Assembly: GCA_963777625.1 (NCBI GenBank)
Contig: CAVZRO010000021.1
Span: 248,001 to 312,000, forward strand
Reading direction: 5' to 3'
DNA: 64,000 bases
Origin: DATDIC01 sp963777625
GTDB lineage: Bacteria > Pseudomonadota > Alphaproteobacteria > Acetobacterales > Acetobacteraceae
This document shows, piece after piece, positions 9,177-17,202 of the stretch. Under the pieces are notes generated by a model that saw only the letters and a list, made by a program, of their open reading frames with translations, was not told the DNA's origin and did not search any database. How positions within the stretch are numbered: the stretch's first letter is position 1; each line of letters begins with the position of its first letter. Position numbers and translations under genes: made by a program.

Positions 9177-9372
9177 TCAGCCCTTCACCAACGGGCACCC
9201 GCCCTCGTCCAACGGGCGCCACGCCTGATCGGCGGGCGTGGTCGCCACCACCTTGGCCACATCCCAGGATTGCTTGCTTTCCGCCGGCGTTTTCGCCTGG
9301 AACAGATAGACCCGATGCAACGCCCGCCCATCCTCCCGGTTACGGCCCGGTCCGAAGCAGTCATCATCGGTG
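9177..9372 (-). pseudogene. 3'-end relic of the binding-protein gene at 14225
   Basis: These 196 bp encode the last ~64 residues of the ABC binding protein whose full gene starts at 15454 (from DDDCFGPG to GGCPLVKG and the stop). By eye the two copies differ at about 18 positions and show no indels. The frame is joined upstream, in frame, to an IS110 transposase fragment. It is a truncated duplicate, not a functional gene, and forms one of the borders of the inserted segment. Confidence 0.9.
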
Positions 9373-9566
9373 ATCTCGAACCCGCTGGTGGCCTCCAGCA
9401 CGATCAGGGCCGGGGCCCGGCGCCCGCAGCCGGTCGACAACCGATCAAGCCCCGCACTATCTCATGCCATGGCGAAGGCCTGACCTGATGGGCGCAAATG
9501 GCCATCGAGACGATCCTTCGAGACATCGACGCCGACGAAAATTGATCCGTCGGGAAAACGTTCCAT
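9373..9566 (-). pseudogene. IS110-family transposase N-terminal relic
   Basis: Starting at the ATG at 9566, the frame reads FVGVDVSKDRLDGHLRPSGQ, the catalytic N-terminus (first Asp of the DEDD site) of IS110-type transposases. After an in-frame TGA it continues DSAGLDRL and then ALIVLEATSGFE, the second family landmark. At about residue 66 it is cut and fused to the binding-protein relic. The remaining ~250 residues, including the C-terminal transposase_20 domain, are gone. It cannot be active, but it shows that an IS110 element took part in building this locus. Confidence 0.85.
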
Positions 9567-9796
9567 GACCCGTCCTTGCGAATGCGGGCTCGCCACGCGG
9601 CCCAGGCGACTGTACGGGCTCCGGACAGAACCGGCGGATGGGGAACCAGGCTCAAGCGCGGGCTCGTTCACCCGCGGCGGATACGGGCTCCCATCCACCG
9701 ATACTCTCGCCAACTCCGAGCCGACTGTCGATTGAGAGATACAAGGCGCAACCGTCGGAAAGCTCCAGGAAGTTGCGCAAACCCGGACAGGTCCGA

Positions 9797-12550
9797 TCAC
9801 TGATTTTGCGGATGCTGCCGCAGCCACTCGGCCGCATCCTTCACCTGCTTCGCGATCCCATCACGCACTGTCGCGGTGAGATACGCTGACCCGAGCAACG
9901 CAGTGAGCGTTTCGACATCGGCCGCAGTGTAACCTTGCGCCCGGCGAACGGCGATCAAGGTCGCGCTGGCGCGGTCGGAGGTTGCCTTGATCAGCGCCTG
10001 AAGATCGGTGCATTGCTTCTCGAACGTACCGCAGAGCGTCTCGCGGTTCCTTTTCGACTGGGAGGAAGCCAGGATGCCGGCTTTGGCCGCCCGACAAGCC
10101 TGGATAGCCTTTCGCGCCTCGGTGACCGCCTCCTCCAGTTGCACCGTAACGCCGCGCTTCGCCTGCGCCAGCAGGCCGCCAACCGTCTTCATGGCGTCGG
10201 CCATCGTGCCGACCAACTTCTTCTCATCCGTGTCGACACGGGCGGCCATGTCGACCGAGGCCTCGCTGAAATCGTTCGCGACATTGTTATCGGCGCGTGA
10301 CAGCGCCGTCGAAACCGCCGCGAGCCGGTTGCTGAGCTTCACCCGGGGCGCCACGCGTTTCGTGAGGTCCGCGTCCATGACGACCTGTCCCTGCTTGAGG
10401 AAGCCGTTCAGGACGGTTTCCGCCTGGTTCAGGACATCCATCTTCGCCGGGGTGCAGACGCCGTTCAACGGACCGGCGAATTCCCGGGCGGCCGGCGGTG
10501 GCGGCATCCGCACCATGGTGGCCTGGGTGAAAATCTTCATGCTGTCGAACGCCGCGTCGCCGCCCTTGGCGCGATAGGCCAGCCCCTGCGGCGTCCGGCC
10601 CTCATAGGCCTGATGCTGGACATAGATGTGCAGTTGCGCGTCATCGAGATCGAAGGGCGACCAGCCCAGCGGTTGAAAGCGGGCATGGTCGATCTGTTGG
10701 GCGACAATAATGGCGATCTGCGGGACGCTGAGTTGAGCGGCGGGCCAGCCTCGCGGAAGCGGTCCCTTGATCCTGGCTTTCACGATGTGGACTTTCTGGG
10801 CGTCGATGAACTGATCGGGATCGAAGCCGAGAGCCTGGATGGTCTGGTCCACCTTGTCCCTGCCTCCCAGCGCGTCGATATTCGCATCATGCGCGAGTGC
10901 CGCGCTGAACGAACCCGCCACCGCGTTGGCGGATTCGGCCTCACGGTGGCCGTATCGTTCAGCCGACATGCCAAATTGCGCGCGCAGGGTTTGCTCAGAC
11001 AGCTTGCCTTTGAAAATTGTATAGTATTCCTCCATATTATCCCATTCCTTCAAATCGGCCATGCCGCCCTGCAGCCACTTCGCCTGTTCCTTCGCAGGAA
11101 TTTTATCTGGGCCCACTTTATGCTTGTTCTTGCCCCGCGTCATATGAAGGCCGTGGATCAATTCGTGTCCCAGAATGACCGCGGTAGGCGCCGTCAGCAC
11201 GTTCCCGTTCTTTCCCTTTATGGGAACATCGCTGTCTTTTGAACCCAACACGGCATAAATCGCGGCCTGGCTTCCCATGCCCTCCTTCTTGTCGCCACCC
11301 CTGTCTGCCGACGTCCCGCGCGGCAGGCACCCCTGGCTGACGCCGGGCTGAATCCGGACGGCGTGCTGATCCGTGTTGTTCAGTTGATCGATCAGTTTCC
11401 GCCCCGCGTCGGTCTGCATCAGCAATGCGATATCCGTCAGAACCTCGGTCTGAAACCGCTGCGTCTCGGCCGGATCGAGCGACTTGGGCGGGTCGGATCG
11501 AGCAACCTTGCACTCGTCCGACCCGGCGCGCGGAATGCTGATCCGGTTACCGTCGCGTGGCCGCCAGTCGGTGGCCTTGCTGCTGTCGATGATGTTTTGC
11601 CACTGCTGTTTCGCCGTACCCGCCACCGTCGGGTCCACGCCATCCGGCAACGGCAGTTCGCCGCCATTTGCAACGATGTCGCCGATCGCCTGCTGCTGGC
11701 AGCGCTGTACCAGGTCGCCGAGCGCCACCGCCTCGGCCGCGGGCGGCATGCCCAGACGCGCGCGGCGGTCGTTCCAATCGAACAGGACTCGCTGGAGCTT
11801 CGCAAGCTCCTTGAATCTATCCTGCTTCGGGGCCGTCGCGCTCATCGCCTCCAATTGCGCGAGCGCCTTGGTGACCGCGTTGCGCTCCGGATTATTGGCG
11901 GGTGAATCGAGCAGCGCCATCGCCCTGAAATCCGGGTCGCCGTGGAGATCATCGAGACCCTTCTTCGCCGCCGCGAGACCCGACTCGCGGGCCTGGAGGT
12001 CCGCCTGCGCGACGGCCAGCCTCTCCTCAGGCGTGGTCGCCCCGGCGGCGGCCGAGTCCGCGTCATCGAACATGACGGCATCGGCGTTGCGCGCAGCCCG
12101 TCCCCGTTTCGCGGTCGTGGGCACCGGCGGCGACGGCATGGCCGGCGGCGGCGTCGAGGCTGGCCTGCTCGCGACCTCGACTTTCAACGCGGCGACCCGC
12201 TTCTTCACCGCTTCCAGGGCAGCCTCGGCTTCGGTCACCGCCGCGTCCGCCCGTACCTCGGTCTCGCCCCTGGCGACCGGAAGCATTTGCCACAACCTGG
12301 CGGAGATCATCTCCGGCGGTGACGCCTCGACCGTTTCCCTCAGGACCTTCGGAATCGAGGCCTTGGCGTAGTTCGCGCCGTATTTCCCAAGCCCTTTGCC
12401 GTATTCCAGCATCCCGCTCGGCGCCGCCGACGCGGCGGTTTCGGCCCCGGATCCGCCCGGCTCCAGGATCCGCAGGAATTCGGTCACCAGGTCAGACATG
12501 ACGCTTGTGGCGCCCGGATCGATGCGCGGCAGCACCGTATCGTCAGACAT
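9797..12550 (-). CDS. Large HExxH zinc metallopeptidase, M91-like, with coiled coils
   Basis: A 917-residue protein. The zincin motif GHELIHGLHM places the zinc ligands His462 and His466 and catalytic Glu463; EEYYTIF and RYGHREAESAN some 40-80 residues later are like the distal part of M91 (NleD-type effector) peptidases. Before it, residues ~115-150 and ~200-250 are predicted coiled coil separated by a Pro/Thr-rich linker (TPPPAMPSPPVPTT). The last ~250 residues are Ala-rich helices. No Sec or Tat signal and no membrane helix are seen. The ATG at 12550 overlaps the stop of the preceding gene by 8 nt. It may be a secreted or injected toxin-like effector; family assignment rests on the motif and is moderate. 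Confidence 0.72.
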   Translation of the reverse strand: MSDDTVLPRIDPGATSVMSDLVTEFLRILEPGGSGAETAASAAPSGMLEYGKGLGKYGANYAKASIPKVLRETVEASPPEMISARLWQMLPVARGETEVRADAAVTEAEAALEAVKKRVAALKVEVASRPASTPPPAMPSPPVPTTAKRGRAARNADAVMFDDADSAAAGATTPEERLAVAQADLQARESGLAAAKKGLDDLHGDPDFRAMALLDSPANNPERNAVTKALAQLEAMSATAPKQDRFKELAKLQRVLFDWNDRRARLGMPPAAEAVALGDLVQRCQQQAIGDIVANGGELPLPDGVDPTVAGTAKQQWQNIIDSSKATDWRPRDGNRISIPRAGSDECKVARSDPPKSLDPAETQRFQTEVLTDIALLMQTDAGRKLIDQLNNTDQHAVRIQPGVSQGCLPRGTSADRGGDKKEGMGSQAAIYAVLGSKDSDVPIKGKNGNVLTAPTAVILGHELIHGLHMTRGKNKHKVGPDKIPAKEQAKWLQGGMADLKEWDNMEEYYTIFKGKLSEQTLRAQFGMSAERYGHREAESANAVAGSFSAALAHDANIDALGGRDKVDQTIQALGFDPDQFIDAQKVHIVKARIKGPLPRGWPAAQLSVPQIAIIVAQQIDHARFQPLGWSPFDLDDAQLHIYVQHQAYEGRTPQGLAYRAKGGDAAFDSMKIFTQATMVRMPPPPAAREFAGPLNGVCTPAKMDVLNQAETVLNGFLKQGQVVMDADLTKRVAPRVKLSNRLAAVSTALSRADNNVANDFSEASVDMAARVDTDEKKLVGTMADAMKTVGGLLAQAKRGVTVQLEEAVTEARKAIQACRAAKAGILASSQSKRNRETLCGTFEKQCTDLQALIKATSDRASATLIAVRRAQGYTAADVETLTALLGSAYLTATVRDGIAKQVKDAAEWLRQHPQNQ

Positions 12551-13076
12551 GAGACGTTCCTGTACGGAATTCCTCGGCCCTGGCACGCATGCCAGCCGAG
12601 ACATCGAACCATACTTCCGTTCCATCGGAGCAGCGGATGACGTCGCACAGACCGGCTTCCCCGCCGGCGAGACGCTGATCCACGGGCTCCTTGCCCATGA
12701 CATCAATGATTTCATACTCGTCCGACACGTGCAGGATGGGAAACGGGCGCTCCTCAGTGCCATCACCGGCGAGCAGGATCCCCTTGGTGCAGGCCCGGAG
12801 CATATAGCGGGCGCGGGCCGCCGCCTCCTCGTCGCCGCGATTCTCCGCCGCCTCGGCCGCCAACCGATGCACCCTCGGGCTCAGCAGCCAGCCCGGCATC
12901 AGGTCATCCACCAGATCCTGGGCCTCGTGATATGCCCTCTGATCGATCATGCCGGCCAGCCGCTCGTCACCGTCCGAGCCGGCGTCATAGGCGCCCGACG
13001 CCTCGATCACGGCGCGCAACCTGAGAAGATTTTCGCCGTTGGGCTCGGCGAGAAAATCGGAGATCTCATCCGGCAT
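12543..13076 (-). CDS. Conserved helical protein coupled to the metallopeptidase
   Basis: This 177-residue protein starts MPDEISDFLAEPN. The first ~100 residues look like TPR-type helical pairs (YHEAQDLVDDLM, RVHRLAAEAAENRGDEEAA). The rest is a small alpha/beta part with GDGTEERPFPILHVSDEYEI and ending CSDGTEVWFDVSAG. I have seen this general pattern in uncharacterised proteins but cannot name a family. A strong site (AAGGAGG, 13080-13086) precedes the ATG. Overlap with the peptidase gene suggests a stoichiometric partner such as a chaperone, adaptor or immunity protein; that is inference. Confidence 0.75.
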   Translation of the reverse strand: MPDEISDFLAEPNGENLLRLRAVIEASGAYDAGSDGDERLAGMIDQRAYHEAQDLVDDLMPGWLLSPRVHRLAAEAAENRGDEEAAARARYMLRACTKGILLAGDGTEERPFPILHVSDEYEIIDVMGKEPVDQRLAGGEAGLCDVIRCSDGTEVWFDVSAGMRARAEEFRTGTSHV

Positions 13077-13106
13077 GATGCCTCCTTACGAAAGAGGGCG
13101 AGCGGA

Positions 13107-13826
13107 TCAGGCGGCGGTCGGCAAAGCCGAAGATATTCCGGCCAGGGCCTCGTCGAGGATGGAATACACCGGGAAATCACCAACGTAACGCTGCGCGAAC
13201 CGCTCCACATCGGACAGCGCCGCCGCCGCGTCGAGCTGACGGCGCCAAGTGGCCACCGTGTCTGGGCTCAGCCGCCCATCCGTCTGGTCGCCGAAATCGG
13301 GAATGAGCGCCGGCAGCGCGGCTACCGCGGTCCGCACGCGTTCGAACCGAGGATCCGACTGAACCTCGGGCAAATCCAGCAACGTGCGCCCAATCTGGAC
13401 GATCGTTTCATGCGCCTGCCGCCGCGCGTCCAGCCAGCGCGCGAGCAGGCGGACGGGTGCGCTGGTATCCGCTGATCCCCCCGCCTCCGCCCCGTTTGCC
13501 GCTGTCGCCGGCGACTGTTTCAGCGCCTCATTTAACTTCAGGATGCCCGCCTCAGCGGCATCGAGCGCCTTCTGCTTGAGGCTGTCATTGGCAACCGAGG
13601 CGAGCTTCACAAGCTCCGCCCGCCGTCCGGCGTCGCCACCGGCCGCCTGGGGGATCTGACCGATCAGCCCGGTGAGCTCCCGCTGCAACGCCGCCACGGC
13701 CTCGGCGTCCGTCTGCGCTGGGGCGGCCACGGAAGCCGGGGAGACGCCGGCTTGGGCGACATCGAGCCCCAGAATGCGCCGAACCCAGGCAGCCTTCTCG
13801 TCCAATTCATCCGCCACCGATACCAC
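13107..13826 (-). CDS. Ala-rich helical protein, first gene of the peptidase module
   Basis: This 239-residue protein starts with GTG at 13826 (GTG 13817 is an alternative); no strong ribosome site is visible. It is almost entirely helical and Ala/Glu/Leu-rich, with heptad-like stretches (AVAALQRELTGLIGQI, AEAGILKLNEAL) and a C-terminal part with VERFAQRYVGDFPVYSILDE. It resembles the helical arms of the 917-residue peptidase in composition. It lies 30 nt upstream of the next gene on the same strand, so the three genes form one operon. No function is recognised. Confidence 0.65.
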   Translation of the reverse strand: MVSVADELDEKAAWVRRILGLDVAQAGVSPASVAAPAQTDAEAVAALQRELTGLIGQIPQAAGGDAGRRAELVKLASVANDSLKQKALDAAEAGILKLNEALKQSPATAANGAEAGGSADTSAPVRLLARWLDARRQAHETIVQIGRTLLDLPEVQSDPRFERVRTAVAALPALIPDFGDQTDGRLSPDTVATWRRQLDAAAALSDVERFAQRYVGDFPVYSILDEALAGISSALPTAA

Positions 13827-14133
13827 CCCGTGTGATTGCCGTTCGCGCGATTGCCCTCATCAAAGCCCATCCGGCGGCCAGCGGTGGAATGATCGCCTCT
13901 CCCCGTCGAATCTGGGTTCGGCACTTCCGGTCGACGTAGCGGCCATCGAGAACCGGCTGGCGACTCATTACATCATTAAGCTGGCTCTGGTGCAAACGGC
14001 GTTCTGACCAGCGGCATGTCAACTCAATGCATTCGGAACGGATTTGCGCAGCTTCCTCGACCTCGTTGCGCTGACCCGACGGCAATCTCCGTGCGCTGGG
14101 GTGTCGAAAGACCACGGCGCAACCTCACGGGAT
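13827..14133. other. Degenerate stretch between the peptidase operon and host-gene relics
   Basis: No intact gene is supported. Frames across it are short and lack family motifs. It must hold the promoter of the minus-strand operon that starts at 13826 and the right-hand junction of the inserted segment. Confidence 0.45.
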
Positions 14134-14204
14134 GCTGCCCGCCAAGGTATCCGCGGCCGCTCACGCATGAACAAGGCGGAATTGCAACGGGCAGTGCATA
14201 ACTG
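14134..14204 (+). pseudogene. 3'-end relic of the DUF6496 gene
   Basis: The plus strand reads DAARQGIRGRSRMNKAELQR and ends AVHN then TGA. The corresponding end of the intact gene (5688-6110) is DAARQGVRGRSRMNKAELQR, ending ALRQ. Only the last ~23 codons remain; upstream the similarity stops near 14134. Together with the binding-protein 3' end 21 nt further on, it repeats the convergent junction of two host genes. Confidence 0.85.
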
Positions 14205-14224
14205 ACCGTTGCAACGCGTTCCAA

Positions 14225-14420
14225 TCAGCCTTTTACCAACGGGCAGCCGCCTTCGTCGAGCGGGCGCCACGCCTGATCGGCCGGTGTAGTGGCCACCACC
14301 TTCGCCACATCCCAGGATTGCTTGCTTTCCGCCGGCGTTTTCGCCTGGAACAGATAGACCGGGTGCAATGCGCGTCCATCCTCCCGGATACTGCCCGGTC
14401 CGAAGCAGTCATCATCGGTG
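14225..14420. repeat. Direct repeat, right copy (left copy 9177-9372)
   Basis: This 196-bp segment in the 3' end of the binding-protein gene matches 9177-9372 in the same orientation at roughly 91% by eye, without gaps. The pair brackets the IS110 relic and the metallopeptidase operon. Confidence 0.9.
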
Positions 14421-15454
14421 GGCATCTTCTTCATCCGGTCCACCACCGCGCGGCCGTCGGCCTTGGCCGCCGGCACGCCCATGTCCGCGACAACTTTCAG
14501 GTAATGCAGCGTGGCGCCATAATCGCCCGCTTGCGTCATGTTCGGATAAACCCCGTGCTCGGTCTTATCCTTGATCCGGTTGTTGAAAGCGCGGGTGCGA
14601 TCGTTCAGGTCCCAATAGTATGATTCGGTCCAATAGATGCCTTGCGCCGTCGGCAGCCCGATCGCCCGGATATCGCCGCTCTGGATCAGCATCGCGACCA
14701 CCCGCATGGAACCGCCGAGCAGGCCGAATTCCTGCGCCTGCTTGATGCAATTCTGGGTGTCCGCCCCGGCATTGCACAGGCCCAGCACGTTGGCACCGGA
14801 AGCTTTCGCCTGCAACAGCATGGCCGAGAAATCGGATGTGTCAGGGAACGGATATTTCACGCTGCCGAGCACCTTTCCCCCGGCCGCCTTGACCAGGTTT
14901 TCCGTATCCCGCTGCAGCGTCAGCCCGAACACGTAATCAGCGGTAATGAAGAACCAACTGGTGCCGCCCTGCTTCACCGTGGCACCGCCGGTCGATTTCG
15001 CCAGCATCCAGGTATCGTAGGTCCAGTGCACCGTGTTCGGGCTGCACTGCGGCCCAGTCAGGTCCGAGGTGCCGGTGCCGGAGTTCAGGTAGACCTTGTT
15101 CTTCTCACGGCACACCGTGTTCACCGCCAGCCCGACCGAGGACGTCGGCACATCCACGATGCAATCCACCCCATCCTGGTCGAACCACTGGCGCGCGATG
15201 GCCGCGCCGACCTGCGGCTTGTTCTGGTGATCGGCGGAGATGACCTCGACGTTGAATCCCTTGCCGGGCACGCCGAAATCGATCAGCGCCTGTTTCGCGC
15301 AAATCACGCCGTTGATGCCGCCGTCATCGCGATAGGGTCCGGACTGATCGTTCAGCACGCCGATCTTGATGGTCGGGGTCTGGGCGCGGCCAATCCGCGG
15401 CAAAGCTGCCGCTCCAGCGGCGGCGCCGAGCACGGCGCGTCGAGTGAACTGCAT
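14225..15454 (-). CDS. Branched-chain-amino-acid-type ABC substrate-binding protein
   Basis: A periplasmic binding protein of 409 residues, LivK/periplasmic-binding-6 fold. The N-terminus MQFTRRAVLGAAAGAAAL carries a TRRAVLG twin-arginine-like signal with cleavage near GRAQ, then IKIGVLNDQSGPYRDDGG, the classic opening of the family. The ATG at 15454 follows an AGGAGA site. No permease or ATPase genes are adjacent. Downstream on the same strand is the duplicated-border region. Upstream are DUF35 and thiolase-like genes, suggesting uptake of an aromatic or branched acid degraded through CoA thioesters. Its last 196 bp are duplicated at 9177. Confidence 0.9.
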   Translation of the reverse strand: MQFTRRAVLGAAAGAAALPRIGRAQTPTIKIGVLNDQSGPYRDDGGINGVICAKQALIDFGVPGKGFNVEVISADHQNKPQVGAAIARQWFDQDGVDCIVDVPTSSVGLAVNTVCREKNKVYLNSGTGTSDLTGPQCSPNTVHWTYDTWMLAKSTGGATVKQGGTSWFFITADYVFGLTLQRDTENLVKAAGGKVLGSVKYPFPDTSDFSAMLLQAKASGANVLGLCNAGADTQNCIKQAQEFGLLGGSMRVVAMLIQSGDIRAIGLPTAQGIYWTESYYWDLNDRTRAFNNRIKDKTEHGVYPNMTQAGDYGATLHYLKVVADMGVPAAKADGRAVVDRMKKMPTDDDCFGPGSIREDGRALHPVYLFQAKTPAESKQSWDVAKVVATTPADQAWRPLDEGGCPLVKG

Positions 15455-15519
15455 AATCGGACATCTCCTGCGCGTTTCTTGAAGGCGGGGGGCGCCGGAA
15501 TCCGCCGGCGCCCTATGGT

Positions 15520-15918
15520 TCAGGCGGGCGTGAACATCGGCATCGGCGGCCCACCTTCGCTGGGCACGAACTTCAACTTCACCGGCTGTCCGATCTTCAC
15601 CGTGTCCAGGTCGCAATCGACGATGTTGGTCATCATCGTCGGCCCTTCATCCAGCGTCACATACGCAATGCAGTACGGCACCTCCGCCCGCTTCATCACG
15701 CTGAACGAATAGATTTTGCCCTTCCCGCTCACCTCCGCCCATTCCACCTTCCCCAGCGTGAACGGCGAGATGGTGCGCGGATACCAGATGAACTTGCCGG
15801 TATCGACGCATTTCGGCAGCACGAGCTTGCCTTGCGCGCAGCCATCCCAGAACGGCTTGGTCTCCGGGTTGCTCTCCGCCGAGCCGACGAACCCGATCTT
15901 GCGCTGCTGATACGCCAT
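15520..15918 (-). CDS. DUF35 OB-fold protein (partner of thiolase-like enzyme)
   Basis: A 132-residue DUF35 OB-fold protein. The N-terminal rubredoxin-like region should hold four zinc Cys, but only Cys27 and Cys37 are seen (LVLPKCVDTGKFIWYPR), so the zinc ribbon looks lost. The OB fold follows (GKIYSFSVMKRAEVPY, IAYVTLDEGPTMMTNIV). DUF35 proteins form complexes with SCP2-type thiolases or aldolases acting on CoA thioesters. The stop of the thiolase gene lies 5 nt upstream of this start, so they are co-translated. Confidence 0.9.
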   Translation of the reverse strand: MAYQQRKIGFVGSAESNPETKPFWDGCAQGKLVLPKCVDTGKFIWYPRTISPFTLGKVEWAEVSGKGKIYSFSVMKRAEVPYCIAYVTLDEGPTMMTNIVDCDLDTVKIGQPVKLKFVPSEGGPPMPMFTPA

Positions 15919-15923
15919 GTCCG

Positions 15924-17093
15924 TCACTCCCGTTCCATGATCAGCGTCGCCGAGCCATGGCGTGTGCCGAGCGAACCGCCCGTGCCGTGCGCCAGCGCCA
16001 GGTGGCAGTTCGGCACCTGCACTTTCGGATGCGCCTCGCCGCGAAGCTGGCGCACCGCCTCGATCACCTTGGTGATCCCACCACGGTTGGCGGGGTGGTT
16101 GTTGCACAATCCACCGCCATCGGTGTTGAACGGCAGCTTGCCCTGGCCGGAAATCAGGTTGCCATCGGCAACGAACTTGCCGCCCTGGCCCTTTTCGCAG
16201 AACCCCAGATCCTCGATCTGCATCAGCACGGTGATCGTGAAGCTGTCGTAGATGGACGCATACTTGATATCGCCCGGCTTCACGCCCGCCATCTCGAATG
16301 CCGCCGGGCCGGACCAGCGCGCCCCGGAATAGGTCAGATCGACAGCGCCGCCGAACTGGCCTTTCGGATGCTCGCCCATCCCCAGTACCTTCACCTTGGG
16401 GCGCTTCAGGCTGCGGGCGATCTCCGGCTTCACCACCACCAGCGCGCCGCCGCCATCGCTGATGACGCAGCAATCCAGCCGATGCAGCGGGCTGGCAATC
16501 ACCGGCGAGTTCACCACGTCCTGCACCGTGACCACATCGCGCAGCATCGCATGCGGGTTGTATTGCGCGTGGTGCGAGGCGGCGACCTTGATCCAGGCGA
16601 GCTGCTCGGACGTGGTGCCGTACTGATGCATGTGCCGCTGGGCGCACATGGCGTACATGTTCGCCACCGTCGGGGCATAGGAATATTCGAACTGCATGTC
16701 GGGCTGCGCCGGGTTGCCGGCGCGCGGCGCGGTGCCGGTGGCCTGGCCCTCGCTGCGCGGCCGGCCGGCCAGGGTGATCAGCGCCACGTTGCAACGCCCG
16801 GCGGCAATCGCCTCCGCCGCGTGCGCCACCAGCATCAGATAGGACGACCCGCCGATATCTGTCGCATCCACATGGCGAACGTTCAGGTTCATGTAATCGA
16901 CCATGGAGAGCGGCCCCATCCCGGGGGCATCACCGGCACAGAAATAGCCGTCCACGTCGTCCTTGGTCAGTCCCGCGTCGTCCAGCGCGCCTTTGGCGCA
17001 TTCGGCATGCAGCAGGGCCACCGACTTGTCGGGCGCCTTCCGCGTCGGGTGCTCATAGGCGCCGGCGATATACACCGCCCCTTTCAAACTCAT
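15924..17093 (-). CDS. Thiolase-like protein (SCP-x/Ltp type) lacking the nucleophilic Cys
   Basis: A thiolase-superfamily protein of 389 residues. The region that carries the acyl-accepting Cys in true thiolases reads DIGGSSYLMLVAHAAEAI near residue 85, without Cys. The downstream loops are present: NNHPANRGG with a His, and HGTGGSLGTRHG at the C-terminus. Such Cys-less proteins paired with a DUF35 partner include Ltp-type retro-aldolases that cleave beta-hydroxyacyl-CoA. A role in side-chain removal from a CoA-activated acid is inferred. Start MSLKGAVYIAG at 17093, divergent from the P450 gene. Confidence 0.87.
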   Translation of the reverse strand: MSLKGAVYIAGAYEHPTRKAPDKSVALLHAECAKGALDDAGLTKDDVDGYFCAGDAPGMGPLSMVDYMNLNVRHVDATDIGGSSYLMLVAHAAEAIAAGRCNVALITLAGRPRSEGQATGTAPRAGNPAQPDMQFEYSYAPTVANMYAMCAQRHMHQYGTTSEQLAWIKVAASHHAQYNPHAMLRDVVTVQDVVNSPVIASPLHRLDCCVISDGGGALVVVKPEIARSLKRPKVKVLGMGEHPKGQFGGAVDLTYSGARWSGPAAFEMAGVKPGDIKYASIYDSFTITVLMQIEDLGFCEKGQGGKFVADGNLISGQGKLPFNTDGGGLCNNHPANRGGITKVIEAVRQLRGEAHPKVQVPNCHLALAHGTGGSLGTRHGSATLIMERE

Positions 17094-17128
17094 CGACGAT
17101 ACTCCCCTTCCGTCATCGGCCGGACGAT

Positions 17129-17142
17129 ATACCGATCGGTAT
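17129..17142. promoter_or_regulatory. Palindromic operator, TetR-like
   Basis: ATACCGATCGGTAT is a perfect 14-bp palindrome between the divergent thiolase-like and P450 genes, 36 bp from the first and 61 bp from the second. The ACCGATCGGT core resembles TetR-family operators; no regulator gene is adjacent. Confidence 0.5.
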
Positions 17143-17202
17143 CCACGCGGCCAGTCGCGCCCGTTCTGGCATGACGCCGGCCGGCGCGGTAGCCTGCGGC
17201 CA

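Noticed and set aside
9177..9440. Short intact gene for an 87-residue protein
   Set aside because: It is a fusion of an IS110 fragment and a binding-protein 3' end, both truncated.
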